Below, piece after piece: positions 21,996-31,351 of a DNA stretch of 64,000 nucleotides (the first letter of the stretch is position 1; each line of letters starts with the position of its first letter). Origin of the DNA: Terrirhizobium terrae (GTDB lineage Bacteria; Pseudomonadota; Alphaproteobacteria; Rhizobiales; Rhizobiaceae); assembly GCF_030323265.1 (NCBI RefSeq), contig NZ_CP104990.1, positions 310,001-374,000 of the forward strand. The letters run 5' to 3'. The notes beneath the pieces are model-generated. The model searched no databases. It worked only from the letters and a program-made list of their open reading frames with translations, and was not told the origin of the DNA. The translations under genes and the position numbers were made by a program.

Positions 21996-24460
21996 ATACC
22001 CTCAATGCTCCGAAGCCGATCCCTCAGAAAGCCCGCGCGGTCATCATCGGCGGCGGCGTGTCCGGCTGTTCCGTCGCCTACCATCTGGCCAAACTCGGCT
22101 GGACCGATGTCGTGCTCTTGGAACGCAAGCAGCTGACTTCTGGCACGACATGGCATGCCGCAGGCCTGATCGGCCAGTTGCGCGCCAGCCAGAACATGAC
22201 GCGGCTCGCCAAATATTCCGCCGATCTCTACGTCAAGCTGGAGGCCGAGACCGGTATCGGCACCGGCATGAAACAGAACGGCTCGATGACCGTCGCTCTC
22301 ACGGACGAACGCAAGGAAGAAATCTACCGTCAGGCATCCCTCGCCCGCGCCTTCAACGTCGATGTGCGCGAAATCTCGCCGGAAGAGGCGAAGGCCATGT
22401 ATCCGCACTTGAACATCGGGGACGTCAAGGCGGCCGTGCATCTCCCGCTCGACGGCCAGTGCGATCCGGCCAACATCGCCATGGCGCTGGCGAAAGGCGC
22501 GCGCCAGAACGGCGCCACGATCATCGAAGGCGTCAAGGTCATCGAGGTGCTGACAAAAAACGGCCGCGTCACCGGCGTCGTCTGCGAACAGAATGGCGAG
22601 CCTTATACGATCGAAACTGAAAACGTCGTCAACTGCGCCGGCATGTGGGGCCGCGATCTCGCCGCCAAGTCGGGCGTCACGGTACCGCTGCATGCCTGCG
22701 AACACTTTTACATCGTCACCGAGCCGATCGCTGACCTCAAGCAATTGCCCGTCCTGCGCGTGCCCGACGAATGCACCTATTACAAGGAGGATGCCGGCAA
22801 GATGCTGGTCGGCGCCTTTGAGCTCAAGGCAAAACCTTGGCCGCCGAAGGGCGAAAAAATCCGCGAGGATTTCTGTTTCGACCAGCTGCCGGAAGATTTC
22901 GACCATTTCCAACCGATCCTGGAAATGGCGATCAACCGCATGCCGATGCTGGAAACAGCCGGTATTCATACCTTCTTCAACGGCCCGGAGAGCTTCACCC
23001 CCGACGACCGTTACTATCTGGGCGAGACGCCGGAGATCAGAGGCTATTGGGTGGCCGCCGGCTACAACTCGATCGGCATCGTCTCGTCCGGTGGTGCCGG
23101 CATGGCGCTGGCGCAATGGATGAATGACGGCGAGCCGCCCTTCGATCTCTGGGAAGTCGATATCCGCCGCGCCCAGCCGTTCCAGAAAAACCGTACCTAT
23201 CTGCGCGAGCGGGTCGGCGAAACGCTCGGCCTGCTCTATGCCGACCACTTTCCCTATCGCCAGATGGCAACCGCGCGCGGTGTCCGTCGGTCACCCATCC
23301 ACGAACACCTGAAGGCCCGCGGCGCCGTGTTCGGCGAAGTGGCCGGCTGGGAGCGTGCCAACTGGTTCGCTAAACCCGGTCAGGAACGCGAATACCGCTA
23401 TAGCTGGCAGCGGCAGAACTGGTTCGAAAACCAGCGCGAAGAACACATGGCGGTTCGCACAGGCGTCGGCCTGTTCGACATGACTTCCTTCGGCAAGATC
23501 CGCGTCGAAGGCCGCGATGCGATGGCCTTCCTCAACCGCGTCTGCGCCAATGAGATCGACGTGCCCGCAGGCCGCATCGTTTATACCCAGATGCTGAACC
23601 GCAAGGGCGGCATCGAATGCGACCTCACGGTCACCCGTCTCTCCGAAACTGCCTACTTCCTCGTCGTGCCCGGAGCAACGCTGCAGCGCGACCTCGCCTG
23701 GCTGCGTAAGAATTTGCGCGACGAATTCGTCGTCGTCACCGATGTCACGGCGGCCGAAAGCGTGCTCTGCCTTATGGGCCCGAAATCGCGCGAACTGATC
23801 GGGAAGATCAGCCCCAACGATTTTTCCAATGACGTCAATCCGTTCGGCACGATGCAGGAGATCGAGATCGGCATGGGGCTGGCCCGCGCCCATCGCGTCA
23901 CCTATGTCGGCGAACTCGGCTGGGAGCTTTATGTATCCTCGGACCAGACCGCCCACGTCTTTGAAGCGATAGAAGAAGCCGGCGCGGATAGCGGCCTGAA
24001 ACTCTGCGGCCTCCACACACTGGATTCATGCCGCATCGAAAAGGCCTTTCGCCATTTCGGCCATGACATCACCGACGAGGATCATGTTCTGGAAGCCGGT
24101 CTCGGTTTTGCCGTCAAGACCAGCAAGGGCGACTTCATCGGCCGCGACGCGGTATTGCGCAAGAAGGAGGCGGGACTCGCGCGCCGGCTCGTCCAGTTCC
24201 GCCTGACCGAGCCGGAACCGCTGCTCTTCCACAACGAGGCGGTGGTGCGCGACGGAAACATCGTCGGCACGATCACGTCCGGCAATTACGGCCATTTCCT
24301 CGGGGGCGCGATCGGCCTCGGCTATGTGCCATGCAAGGGCGAGAGCGCGGCCGAGGTTCTGGCATCGAGTTACGAAATCGAAATCGCCGGCCGGCGGGTG
24401 AAGGCAGAGGCATCGCTCGCGCCGATCTACGACCCGAAGGCAGAGCGGGTGCGGATGTAA
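21992..24460 (+). CDS. Dimethylglycine/sarcosine dehydrogenase-like flavoprotein (DAO-GcvT), second copy
   Basis: Intact 822-aa paralogue of the upstream gene with the same architecture. The FAD site is [22 protein letters not shown], the flavin loop [17 protein letters not shown], and the C-terminal GcvT domain has [14 protein letters not shown] and [14 protein letters not shown]. The start overlaps the previous stop (ATGA). Two tandem copies suggest two successive demethylations (dimethylglycine to sarcosine, sarcosine to glycine) or different N-methyl substrates. Electrons should go to an electron-transfer flavoprotein or a quinone; the acceptor is not encoded here. Confidence 0.88.
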   Translation: MNTLNAPKPIPQKARAVIIGGGVSGCSVAYHLAKLGWTDVVLLERKQLTSGTTWHAAGLIGQLRASQNMTRLAKYSADLYVKLEAETGIGTGMKQNGSMTVALTDERKEEIYRQASLARAFNVDVREISPEEAKAMYPHLNIGDVKAAVHLPLDGQCDPANIAMALAKGARQNGATIIEGVKVIEVLTKNGRVTGVVCEQNGEPYTIETENVVNCAGMWGRDLAAKSGVTVPLHACEHFYIVTEPIADLKQLPVLRVPDECTYYKEDAGKMLVGAFELKAKPWPPKGEKIREDFCFDQLPEDFDHFQPILEMAINRMPMLETAGIHTFFNGPESFTPDDRYYLGETPEIRGYWVAAGYNSIGIVSSGGAGMALAQWMNDGEPPFDLWEVDIRRAQPFQKNRTYLRERVGETLGLLYADHFPYRQMATARGVRRSPIHEHLKARGAVFGEVAGWERANWFAKPGQEREYRYSWQRQNWFENQREEHMAVRTGVGLFDMTSFGKIRVEGRDAMAFLNRVCANEIDVPAGRIVYTQMLNRKGGIECDLTVTRLSETAYFLVVPGATLQRDLAWLRKNLRDEFVVVTDVTAAESVLCLMGPKSRELIGKISPNDFSNDVNPFGTMQEIEIGMGLARAHRVTYVGELGWELYVSSDQTAHVFEAIEEAGADSGLKLCGLHTLDSCRIEKAFRHFGHDITDEDHVLEAGLGFAVKTSKGDFIGRDAVLRKKEAGLARRLVQFRLTEPEPLLFHNEAVVRDGNIVGTITSGNYGHFLGGAIGLGYVPCKGESAAEVLASSYEIEIAGRRVKAEASLAPIYDPKAERVRM

Positions 24461-24478
24461 AAAGGACGGTGCGGCAAT

Positions 24479-24614
24479 TTCCTTCTCCCTGGTGGGGAGA
24501 AGGTGGCGGTGCCGGATGAGGGGCGGCGAAGCCGAATAGCAGGCGGACATGAGTTTGCGGCGCGCCCAGCCCCTCATCTGCCCTTCGGGCATCTTCTCCC
24601 CAAAGGGAGAAGAA
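24479..24614. repeat. RIME-like palindromic intergenic element
   Basis: Two inverted modules flank a GC-rich centre: TTCCTTCTCCC...GGGGAGAAGGTGG at the left, and CCCCTCATCTGCCCTTCGGG...CTTCTCCCC...GGGAGAAG at the right. The same modules recur at 51761-51888. This matches the rhizobial RIME class of mosaic elements. It separates the dehydrogenase and Rieske genes and may form an RNA hairpin. Confidence 0.75.
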
Positions 24615-24688
24615 AGCGGGAGCCGGCGGCCACGCCTACGCCAAACCACACTTGCCGAAGCCAACTTCGGCCAAAAGGAGACAACACC

Positions 24689-25918
24689 ATGCTCGCATCC
24701 GATACCATCGAGGAACCTCCCTCGCTCGACCGCATCGACCGGCTGATCGCCGAGCATCGACCCGGCCACGGCCTCACCCGCCCCTTCTATCTCGATGCCG
24801 AAATCTTCGAACGAGATATGCAACGCGTCTTCTTCCGCCACTGGCACTGCCTGGCCCATGAAAGCGTCATCCCCAACCTCAATGACTTCGAGCTGTTCAA
24901 ACTCGGCCCCGAGCAGATCATCCTCACCCGCGCCGGCGACGGCTCCATCCATGCCATGCTCAATGTCTGCCGCCATCGCGGCGCCGAGGTCTGCACGAAG
25001 GACAAGGGCAACGCCAAAGCTTTCGTCTGCCCCTATCACGCCTGGACCTTCGCCAATGACGGCCGCCTGAAGGCCGCGCGCCTGATGCCCAAGGATTTCA
25101 AGCGCGAAGACCATGGATTGAAGAAGCTGCATGTCCGTGTCGTCGAGGGCCTCGTCTTCATATCCTTCGCCGATGAGCCGCTGGATTTCTCCGAGGTCGA
25201 GAACCTGTTGCGTGCCACCTGCGGCCAATACGGCTGGGGCTCGGCCAAGGTCGCATATCGCCAGGCCTATCCGCTGAACGCCAACTGGAAGCTCGCGGTC
25301 GAAAACTATGTCGAATGCTACCATTGCGGCCCGGCGCATCCGGAATATTCCGAAACCCACGCGCTGGAACAGCCCCTGCATCTGATCGAGGAGCTGAACG
25401 CGGCGATGGAGGAGCGCACCTGCGCCCTTGGCATCGAGGTCGGATCCGGCAATCACTGGCAGAATTCGGCGGAGAACCGCGAGGCGATCCATGCCTTCCG
25501 TTATGCGCTCTATGACGGGGTGAAGACGGGCAGCAGGGACGGCCAGCCGCTGGCCCCGTTGATGGGCCGCTTTTCCGATTTCGACGGCGGCGTCACCTCC
25601 ATCCATCTCGGCGGCACCAGCTTCCTCGTCTGTTATGCCGACCACGGCATGATCTACCGCTTCATCCCGAAGACGATCGATACCTGCGAGATGGAGCTGA
25701 TCTGGCTGGTCGACGAGAAGGCCGAGGAAGGCCGCGACTACGACCTCGAACAACTCACCTGGCTCTGGAAGGTGACAACCGACGAGGATAAGGCGATTAT
25801 CGAGCACACGGCCCGTGGCGTCGTTTCCCGCTTCTTCGTCCCCGGCCCGATCGCCCCTATGGAACAGAACGAGCTGCGCTACGTCGGCTGGTATCTTGAA
25901 GAAATCAGCAGGGCGTGA
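24689..25918 (+). CDS. Rieske non-haem iron oxygenase (glycine betaine demethylase GbcA / stachydrine demethylase-like)
   Basis: The 409-aa oxygenase component has Rieske ligands C94-x-H96 and C114-x2-H117 (CRHRG, CPYHAW). The catalytic iron histidines are H212 and H217 in ENYVECYHCGPAHPEY. AAAAGGAG precedes the ATG; the longer frame runs through the repeat. Between dimethylglycine dehydrogenases and carnitine genes, the best reading is demethylation of glycine betaine to dimethylglycine plus formaldehyde. Stachydrine or another quaternary amine remains possible. The flavin-ferredoxin reductase partner (GbcB) is not in this window. Confidence 0.82.
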   Translation: MLASDTIEEPPSLDRIDRLIAEHRPGHGLTRPFYLDAEIFERDMQRVFFRHWHCLAHESVIPNLNDFELFKLGPEQIILTRAGDGSIHAMLNVCRHRGAEVCTKDKGNAKAFVCPYHAWTFANDGRLKAARLMPKDFKREDHGLKKLHVRVVEGLVFISFADEPLDFSEVENLLRATCGQYGWGSAKVAYRQAYPLNANWKLAVENYVECYHCGPAHPEYSETHALEQPLHLIEELNAAMEERTCALGIEVGSGNHWQNSAENREAIHAFRYALYDGVKTGSRDGQPLAPLMGRFSDFDGGVTSIHLGGTSFLVCYADHGMIYRFIPKTIDTCEMELIWLVDEKAEEGRDYDLEQLTWLWKVTTDEDKAIIEHTARGVVSRFFVPGPIAPMEQNELRYVGWYLEEISRA

Positions 25919-25922
25919 TGCG

Positions 25923-26315
25923 ATGAGGCTGTTGGGCAAGTGTTTTTGCGGAGCGGTGGAATATTCCGTCGACGATGCCTTCGTCTATGCCGCCAATTGC
26001 CACTGTTCTGGTTGCCGCCGCGCCACCGGCTCGGCATTCAAGCCGTTCGCCGGCATCCCGCGGGAGAAGCTGACGGTGACGAAGGATGCTGGTGATCTTA
26101 TGGTCTATGGCAGCGCGGACAATCACAACGCCCATTGCCGTGCCTGCGGCTCACTCCTCTATTCTCTGGTGCGCGAAGCGGCTTGGGTTCACGTTGCGAT
26201 GGGAACCCTGGTCGATCCGCCCATGATCCGTCCCACCCACCACATATTTGTGGGCTCTAAGGCACCGTGGCACGACATCACCGATGGCCTGCCACAATAT
26301 GAGGGGCAAAAGTAG
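25923..26315 (+). CDS. GFA/CENP-V family zinc protein
   Basis: The 130-aa protein has the cysteine zinc-site pattern of the glutathione-dependent formaldehyde-activating (GFA) fold: C-x-C near residues 7-9 (KCFCGAVEY), C-H-C-x2-C (NCHCSGC) and C-x2-C (CRACGS). It starts 4 bases after the Rieske stop, so it is co-transcribed. Rieske demethylation releases formaldehyde, so a link to formaldehyde handling is tempting. However, most GFA-family members have no proven activity and the fold's name may mislead. Confidence 0.82.
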   Translation: MRLLGKCFCGAVEYSVDDAFVYAANCHCSGCRRATGSAFKPFAGIPREKLTVTKDAGDLMVYGSADNHNAHCRACGSLLYSLVREAAWVHVAMGTLVDPPMIRPTHHIFVGSKAPWHDITDGLPQYEGQK

Positions 26316-26318
26316 CGA

Positions 26319-26791
26319 TTATTTCGCGCGCGCCAGTTCATTCAGCCCCTCGCCGTCGAGCCGGAAAAATACCCGATCCTCCTTCAAGGACGCGCCGAGC
26401 GCACCGTAGAAGCGGATCAGTTTTTCGTCGCTGCGGGATGCAGTCCAGTCGATACGGGTGAAGCCCCGCTCCACTGCAATGGCCGCAATCCGCGACATCA
26501 GCGCCTTGCCGATGCTTTTGCCGCGCTGGGATTTCGTGACGTAAAGATCCTTCAGGAAGAAACCCGGCTTCAACCCGGGCCCGGCGTAGTTCGCGCCGAA
26601 ACCCGCGAAGCCGACGATGCGATCATCCAGCCGGGCGACCAGGATCTCAGCCCCTGAGGCAAGCTTCGCAGCGTAGCTATGATGGCGTCGCGTGGCGGGC
26701 AGAAGACGCTGTAATAGGCCTGCATCTCTTCGAGCAGAGGGGCGAGCTCCTCGGCGTCTTCGGGTTCGAAAAGCCGGATATCCAAGTTCAT
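26319..26791 (-). pseudogene. GNAT acetyltransferase, frameshifted as written
   Basis: The repaired protein is 157 aa. The N-terminus MNLDIRLFEPEDAEELAPLLEEMQAYYSVF is in one frame. The acetyl-CoA core (FFLKDLYVTKSQRGKSIGKALM, with the Q-R-G-x-x-G-x-A/G loop) is in another. One added base in the C4 run at 26651-26654 joins them as SLPQGAEILVARLDDRIVGFAGF. The acceptor substrate is unknown. It converges with the GFA gene (3 bp between stops). Confidence 0.78.
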
Positions 26792-26911
26792 GATCCTTAT
26801 AGAAATAGTGGCGCGAGATAGTTGAAAATCCAGTTATTTCAGGAATTCCGGTGTGTCTTCCATTGACTTCGATGAAGCTGCGGACAAAGTGCACCAACAG
26901 AAGGAGACACC

Positions 26912-27148
26912 ATGTCCCGAGCCGAAAAATTCATCGTTCTCCCGTTCAAGAAGGTCCGCGGCAATATCGCGCCGGGCGAAATGCGCGCCGCATCCAGCGC
27001 TGCGTCGGCGGAGAAGATCTCCCGCGCCATGGCAGACCGTTTCGTCGGCGTCGCTGCCTATTCCGTTCAGGTGGATATGGAAAGCGGCGACATGTCCGAC
27101 CCCAAAGTTATCTGGCAATCCGGCGAAATCGCCGATATCGCGGCCTGA
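26912..27148 (+). CDS. Conserved hypothetical 78-aa protein
   Basis: Small soluble protein (MSRAEKFIVLPFKKVRGNIAPGEMR...) with no domain I can name. AGAAGGAGA lies just upstream of the ATG, giving a strong ribosome site. The acid/base balance and coding pattern look genuine. It ends 9 bp before the stop of the convergent enoyl-CoA hydratase gene. Confidence 0.65.
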   Translation: MSRAEKFIVLPFKKVRGNIAPGEMRAASSAASAEKISRAMADRFVGVAAYSVQVDMESGDMSDPKVIWQSGEIADIAA

Positions 27149-27157
27149 CGCGACGGC

Positions 27158-27942
27158 TTATTTGCCTTTCCAAACCGGATCGCGCTTTTCGGCAAAGGCA
27201 CGCGCACCTTCCAGCTGGTCCTCGCTGGAATAGAGAATGTCGACCGTCTTGAGCTGCCGTCGGGTGATCTTATTCATCGTCGTCTGAAAGGTTTCGCCTT
27301 CGGCCGCGCGCACCACTTCCTTGATTGCCGCATAGACGAGCGGGGGCCGCTTTCGAGCAGGCGCGCCAGTTCCCAGGCCCGGCCCATCAATTTATCGGCT
27401 GCTAGCATCTCGTTGACGAAGCCCCAGCGATGCGCTTCCTGCACGTCGAGCCACCGGCCGGTCAGCAGCATGTCCATGGCGATGTGATAGGGAATGCGCT
27501 TCGGCAGCTTGATCGAAGCGGCGTCCGCAACCGTGCCCGAGCGGATCTCGGGCAGCGCGAAGGTCGCGTGCTCCGCCGCCAGGATGAGATCGGTCGACAG
27601 CGCGATTTCCAGCCCGCCGCCGCAGCAGATACCGTTGACGGCGGCGATGATCGGCTTGTTCAGGTCGCGCAGTTCCTGCATGCCGCCGAAACCGCCGACG
27701 CCATAGTCGCCATCCACCGCATCGCCGGTCGCGGCCGCCTTCAGGTCCCAGCCGGGGCAGAAGAATTTCTCGCCGGCCCCCGTGATGATCGCCACCCTCA
27801 GCGTCTCGTCGTCGCGAAAATCGGCAAAGATCTCGCCCATGATCCGCGAGGTGACGAGATCGATCGCATTGGCTTTCGGCCGGTCGATCGTGACCTCTAG
27901 AATGCCGCCCTCTCGTCGGGTCCTGATCCGTTCGTCGCTCAT
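27158..27942 (-). pseudogene. Enoyl-CoA hydratase (crotonobetainyl-CoA hydratase CaiD-like), frameshifted as written
   Basis: Crotonase-fold protein of 261 aa after repair. The oxyanion-hole motifs are KFFCPGWDLKAAA and NGICCGGGLEIAL; the PEIRSGTVADAASIKLPKRIP stretch resembles carnitinyl-CoA dehydratases. The frame breaks at the G5 run 27342-27346. Adding one base gives ESGPPLVYAAIKEVVRAAEGETFQ and the terminal FAEKRDPVWKGK typical of the superfamily. It should hydrate crotonobetainyl-CoA to carnitinyl-CoA. It overlaps the synthetase stop by 4 bp, as the last gene of the carnitine operon. Confidence 0.82.
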
Positions 27943-29994
27943 GCGATCCTCCGTCTTACCAGCGCGTCCACGGCCAGGGCACCTTCGCCTTCCGGCAGAA
28001 CCATGACCGGATTGATGTCCAGTTCCTCGATATCAGCGGCATTCGCGACGAGATAGGCCGCGACCGAGGCAATCGCCACTTCCAGCGCGGCGACATCGCC
28101 CTTTGGCCTACCGCGATAGCCATCGAGCAATTTCTTGACCTTCAACCCTCCGATCGCGGCCGAGATTGCCTCCGCCGAAGCCGGCAGGGTCACAAGCGCG
28201 GCGTCCTCCAGCAATTCCACCAGAATCCCGCCGGCACCGACCGTCATCACCAGCCCGGCCACGGGGTCGCGCATTGCACCGATGATGATTTCCGCCACCG
28301 GTTTTGCCGCCATCTTTTCGACGAGATAGCCGTGCGCGACACCGGCCATCGCCTCGGCTGCAGCCACCACTTCTTCGGCGCTCTTCAGATTGAGCTTAAC
28401 CGCACCGGCCTCGGTCTTGTGGGCAACCCCTCTGCCCTTCAGCGCCACCGGAAAGCCCAGTTTTTCGGCCGCCGGCCCAGCATCCCTCGGCTCCATCACC
28501 ACAAGACCTTCGGGCACCGGAAGACCGAAGGCGGAAAGCTCGCGCTTGGCCTCATCCTCGTTCAGCGTCACCGCCTCCCCCGCGCTTGCACCGACGGCAA
28601 GCAGCGTCTCCGGCTCGGGCTTTGCCCAGGCAGAACCGATAAGGGCCACGGCCTCCGCGGCTGCAAGTGCCTCCTCTATGCCGAAAAACGGCACGACGCC
28701 CTGCTGCATCAGGCCGATCGCCACCGTCTCCGGCAGGTTCTCGGCCATGCTGGTGACGATACCGGCATTGGCGCCGGTCGCCTTATGGGCGGCCACGACG
28801 GCATCCACCGTCGTCATCCAGTCGGAGGCGTCGCATCGGTCGAGGCGGGGAAATCCAGAACGACGAGATTGAGCCCATAGCCGCCCTGCATCATGGCGGA
28901 AAAGGCTGCCGTCTGCTTCTCGCCATTGCCCCAGACGAAGGTATGGTAGTCGAGCGGATTGGAAAGCGTCACCATCGGCCCCAGCGTCTCGCGCAGCGGC
29001 TTCAACTGCCCGTCGCGCAGCGCCCGGTAGGAAATCTTCCGCTCCACCCCGGCATCCGCCATCAGCGAAGCCTCGCCGCCGGAACAGCTCATCGAGGATA
29101 TCTCGTTGCTCGAAAGCGGCCCGTAGAGATGCAAGAGCTTCAGCGTCTCCAGAAGCTCCGGCAGCGTATCGACACGGGCAATGCCGAGCCGGGCGAGGAT
29201 GGCCGAGGATACCGCGTCATTGCCGGCCAGCGAGGCGGTATGGGAGATCGTCGCTTTCTGCGCGGCTTCCGACTTGCCGACCTTCAGCATCACTACCGGT
29301 TTCCGGTACTGCCGGGAAAGCCGGGCCAGCCGCTCCAGGGATGCAAGACTGTCGATCCCCTCGACATGCAGGCCGACGGCGGTGACCCGCATATCCTGGA
29401 TGACGGTGCAGGCGAGATCAGCCAGGCCCGTCTGCGCCTGGTTTCCCGCCGTCATCAGATAGGCCAGCGGCAGACCGCGCTGCTGCATGGAAATGTTGCA
29501 GGCGATGTTGGAGCTTTGGGTCAGCACGGCGACGCCGGTCTCGGTGCGCAGCATGCCGTGCTGGTCTGGCCACATCAGCGCGCCGTCCAGCATGTTGATG
29601 AAGCCGTAGCAGTTCGGCCCGAGGATCGGCATGTCGCCGGCCGCCGCCACAAGCGCCGACTGCAATTCGTCGCCATCTGCCAACTCGCTCACCGCCTCGC
29701 GGAAACCCGAGGCATAGCACACCGCTCCGCCTGCCCCGCGCGCGGCAAGATCGCGAATGATCTCGATCGTCAGCTGCCGATTGACACCGACGAAGGAGGC
29801 GTCCGGCGATCCGGGCAGATCAGCCACCGAACGAAAACACGGATAGCCGTGTACCTCATCCCGGGTCGGATGAACCGGCCAGATCTCGCCCTCATAGCCC
29901 ATCTTGCGGCATTGCTCGACGACACGCCCCGCCTCCTTGCCGCCGAACACGGCAATGGTTTTCGGGCGGGTGAGGCGGTCGAGGATCGGGCCAT
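27939..29994 (-). pseudogene. Acetate-CoA ligase-like acyl-CoA synthetase (NDP-forming type), two frameshifts as written
   Basis: Repaired length is 685 aa, with a CoA-binding domain, succinyl-CoA-ligase flavodoxin-like domains and a C-terminal ATP-grasp domain (FPVALKGRGVAHKTEAGAVKLNL). The phosphohistidine region is near NISMQQRGLPLAYLMTAGNQ and ISHTASLAGND. One base missing from the G4 run 28847-28850 splits it into two frames. A second missing base at G3 29988-29990 hides the start; restoring it gives MAPILDRLTRPKTIAVFGG from ATG 29994, 4 bases after the dehydrogenase stop. It probably activates butyrobetaine or crotonobetaine to its CoA thioester. Confidence 0.8.
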
Positions 29995-29998
29995 CGCC

Positions 29999-31159
29999 TC
30001 AAGCCCCCAACGGCCGCAACAGGTCGCGGCTTATAATGTGGCGTTGGATCTCGGACGTCCCGTCCCAAATCCGCTCCACACGGGCGTCTCGCCAGAATCT
30101 TGCAAGCGGCAGGTCGTCCATAAGGCCCATTCCGCCATAGATCTGGATTGCCTCGTCGGTGACCCGCGCCAGCATCTCCGTCGCAAAAACCTTGGCTGAC
30201 GCGATCTCGCGGTTCGCCGGCAGCTTCTGGTCCAGCCGCCAAGCGGCCGACAGCGTGAGAAGATCCGCCGCATCGATCTCGGTGATCATGTCGGCGATCT
30301 TGAAGGAGACGCCCTGGTTGGCGCCGATCGGCTTGCCGAACTGTTTGCGCTCGGCCGCATAGGAGAGCGCATAGTCGAACACCCGCCGCGCCCGACCGAC
30401 CGATGTCGCAGCCACCGTGATGCGGGTCGCATAGAGCCAGTCATTGGCGATATCGAAACCCTTGTGCAGTTCTCCGAGGATCTGGGCCGATGGCAGGCGG
30501 CATTCGTCGAAGGTCAGGATGCAGTTCTTGTAGCCGCGATGGGAAACGGAACTGTAGCCTTCGCGGATTTCGAAACCCGGCGTGCCGCGATCGACGAGGA
30601 AACAGGTGATCAGCTTCTTCTTACCGCGCGGCGTGTCCTCTTCTCCCGTCGCGATGAAGACGATGACGAAATCGGCGATATTAGCATGGCTGATGAAATG
30701 CTTGGTGCCGGTGACAACCCAGTCGTCGCCGTCCTTCCTGGCAAAACACTTCATCCCGCGCACATCCGATCCCGCATCCGGCTCGGTCATCGCCAAGGCA
30801 TCGAACTTTTCGCCCTTCACTGCCGGCAGAAGATACTTTTCCCTCTGCTCGCCCTCGCAGGCCATCAGGATGCCGGAGGGGCGGCCGAAGAACACGGTGA
30901 GCCCCATCGACCCGCGCCCGAGCTCCCGCTCGACCAGCGTGAACGACGTATGGTCGAGCCCGGCACCACCGACCTCCTCGGGAAAATTGCAGGCGAAGAA
31001 ACCGATCTCCCGGCATTTGCGGGCGATCTCCTGCCCGAGTTCCGGCGGCACGTTACCGGTACGCTCCACCTCGTTTTCATGAGGATAGATCTCCGTCTCG
31101 ACGAAGTCGCGGACGGTGTTGACGATCATGTCCTGCTCGTCGGTCAACCCGAAATTCAT
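29999..31159 (-). CDS. Acyl-CoA dehydrogenase (butyrobetainyl-CoA dehydrogenase CaiA-like)
   Basis: Flavoprotein of 386 aa. It shows the substrate/FAD motif ALAMTEPDAGSDVRGMK and the C-terminal signature QIYGGMGLMDDLPLARFWRDARVERIWDGTSEIQRH in consecutive parts. The start at 31159 (MNFGLTDEQDMI) is preferred to a longer frame that crosses the intergenic repeat. In this operon it most likely oxidises butyrobetainyl-CoA to crotonobetainyl-CoA. It precedes the synthetase by 4 bp and follows the carnitine dehydrogenase. Confidence 0.87.
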   Translation of the reverse strand: MNFGLTDEQDMIVNTVRDFVETEIYPHENEVERTGNVPPELGQEIARKCREIGFFACNFPEEVGGAGLDHTSFTLVERELGRGSMGLTVFFGRPSGILMACEGEQREKYLLPAVKGEKFDALAMTEPDAGSDVRGMKCFARKDGDDWVVTGTKHFISHANIADFVIVFIATGEEDTPRGKKKLITCFLVDRGTPGFEIREGYSSVSHRGYKNCILTFDECRLPSAQILGELHKGFDIANDWLYATRITVAATSVGRARRVFDYALSYAAERKQFGKPIGANQGVSFKIADMITEIDAADLLTLSAAWRLDQKLPANREIASAKVFATEMLARVTDEAIQIYGGMGLMDDLPLARFWRDARVERIWDGTSEIQRHIISRDLLRPLGA

Positions 31160-31192
31160 GGTCTCACCTCCCGATCTGTTGTCTGCGCCGCG

Positions 31193-31310
31193 TCTGGCTC
31201 GACCTGCCCCCTCCCCCTTGTGGGGAGGGTCGGGAGGGGCTTCCCGTCGCATGGAAACCCCTCCCGCCTGCCGGCCACCCTCCCCACAAGGGGAGGGTTA
31301 AGATTGCGGC
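31193..31310. repeat. RIME-like palindromic element
   Basis: CCCCCTCCCCCTTGTGGGGAGGG and, about 70 bases on, CCACCCTCCCCACAAGGGGAGGG form nested inverted repeats around a CGGGAGGGG...CCCCTCCCG inner arm. It fills the gap between the acyl-CoA dehydrogenase and the carnitine dehydrogenase. As RNA it could fold into a large cruciform and modulate expression within the operon. Confidence 0.65.
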
Positions 31311-31351
31311 GCCGTTCCAGCAACCCATGCCGTCACAGGACGCTAGCGTGC

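Noticed and set aside
21836..23248. 470-codon minus-strand frame
   Set aside because: Antisense to the second DMGDH-like gene, which is intact and family-typical.
24026..25939. 637-codon open frame on the minus strand
   Set aside because: It is the antisense of the DMGDH-like 3' end, the repeat and the Rieske gene. The plus-strand genes have clear family motifs; the antisense translation has none.
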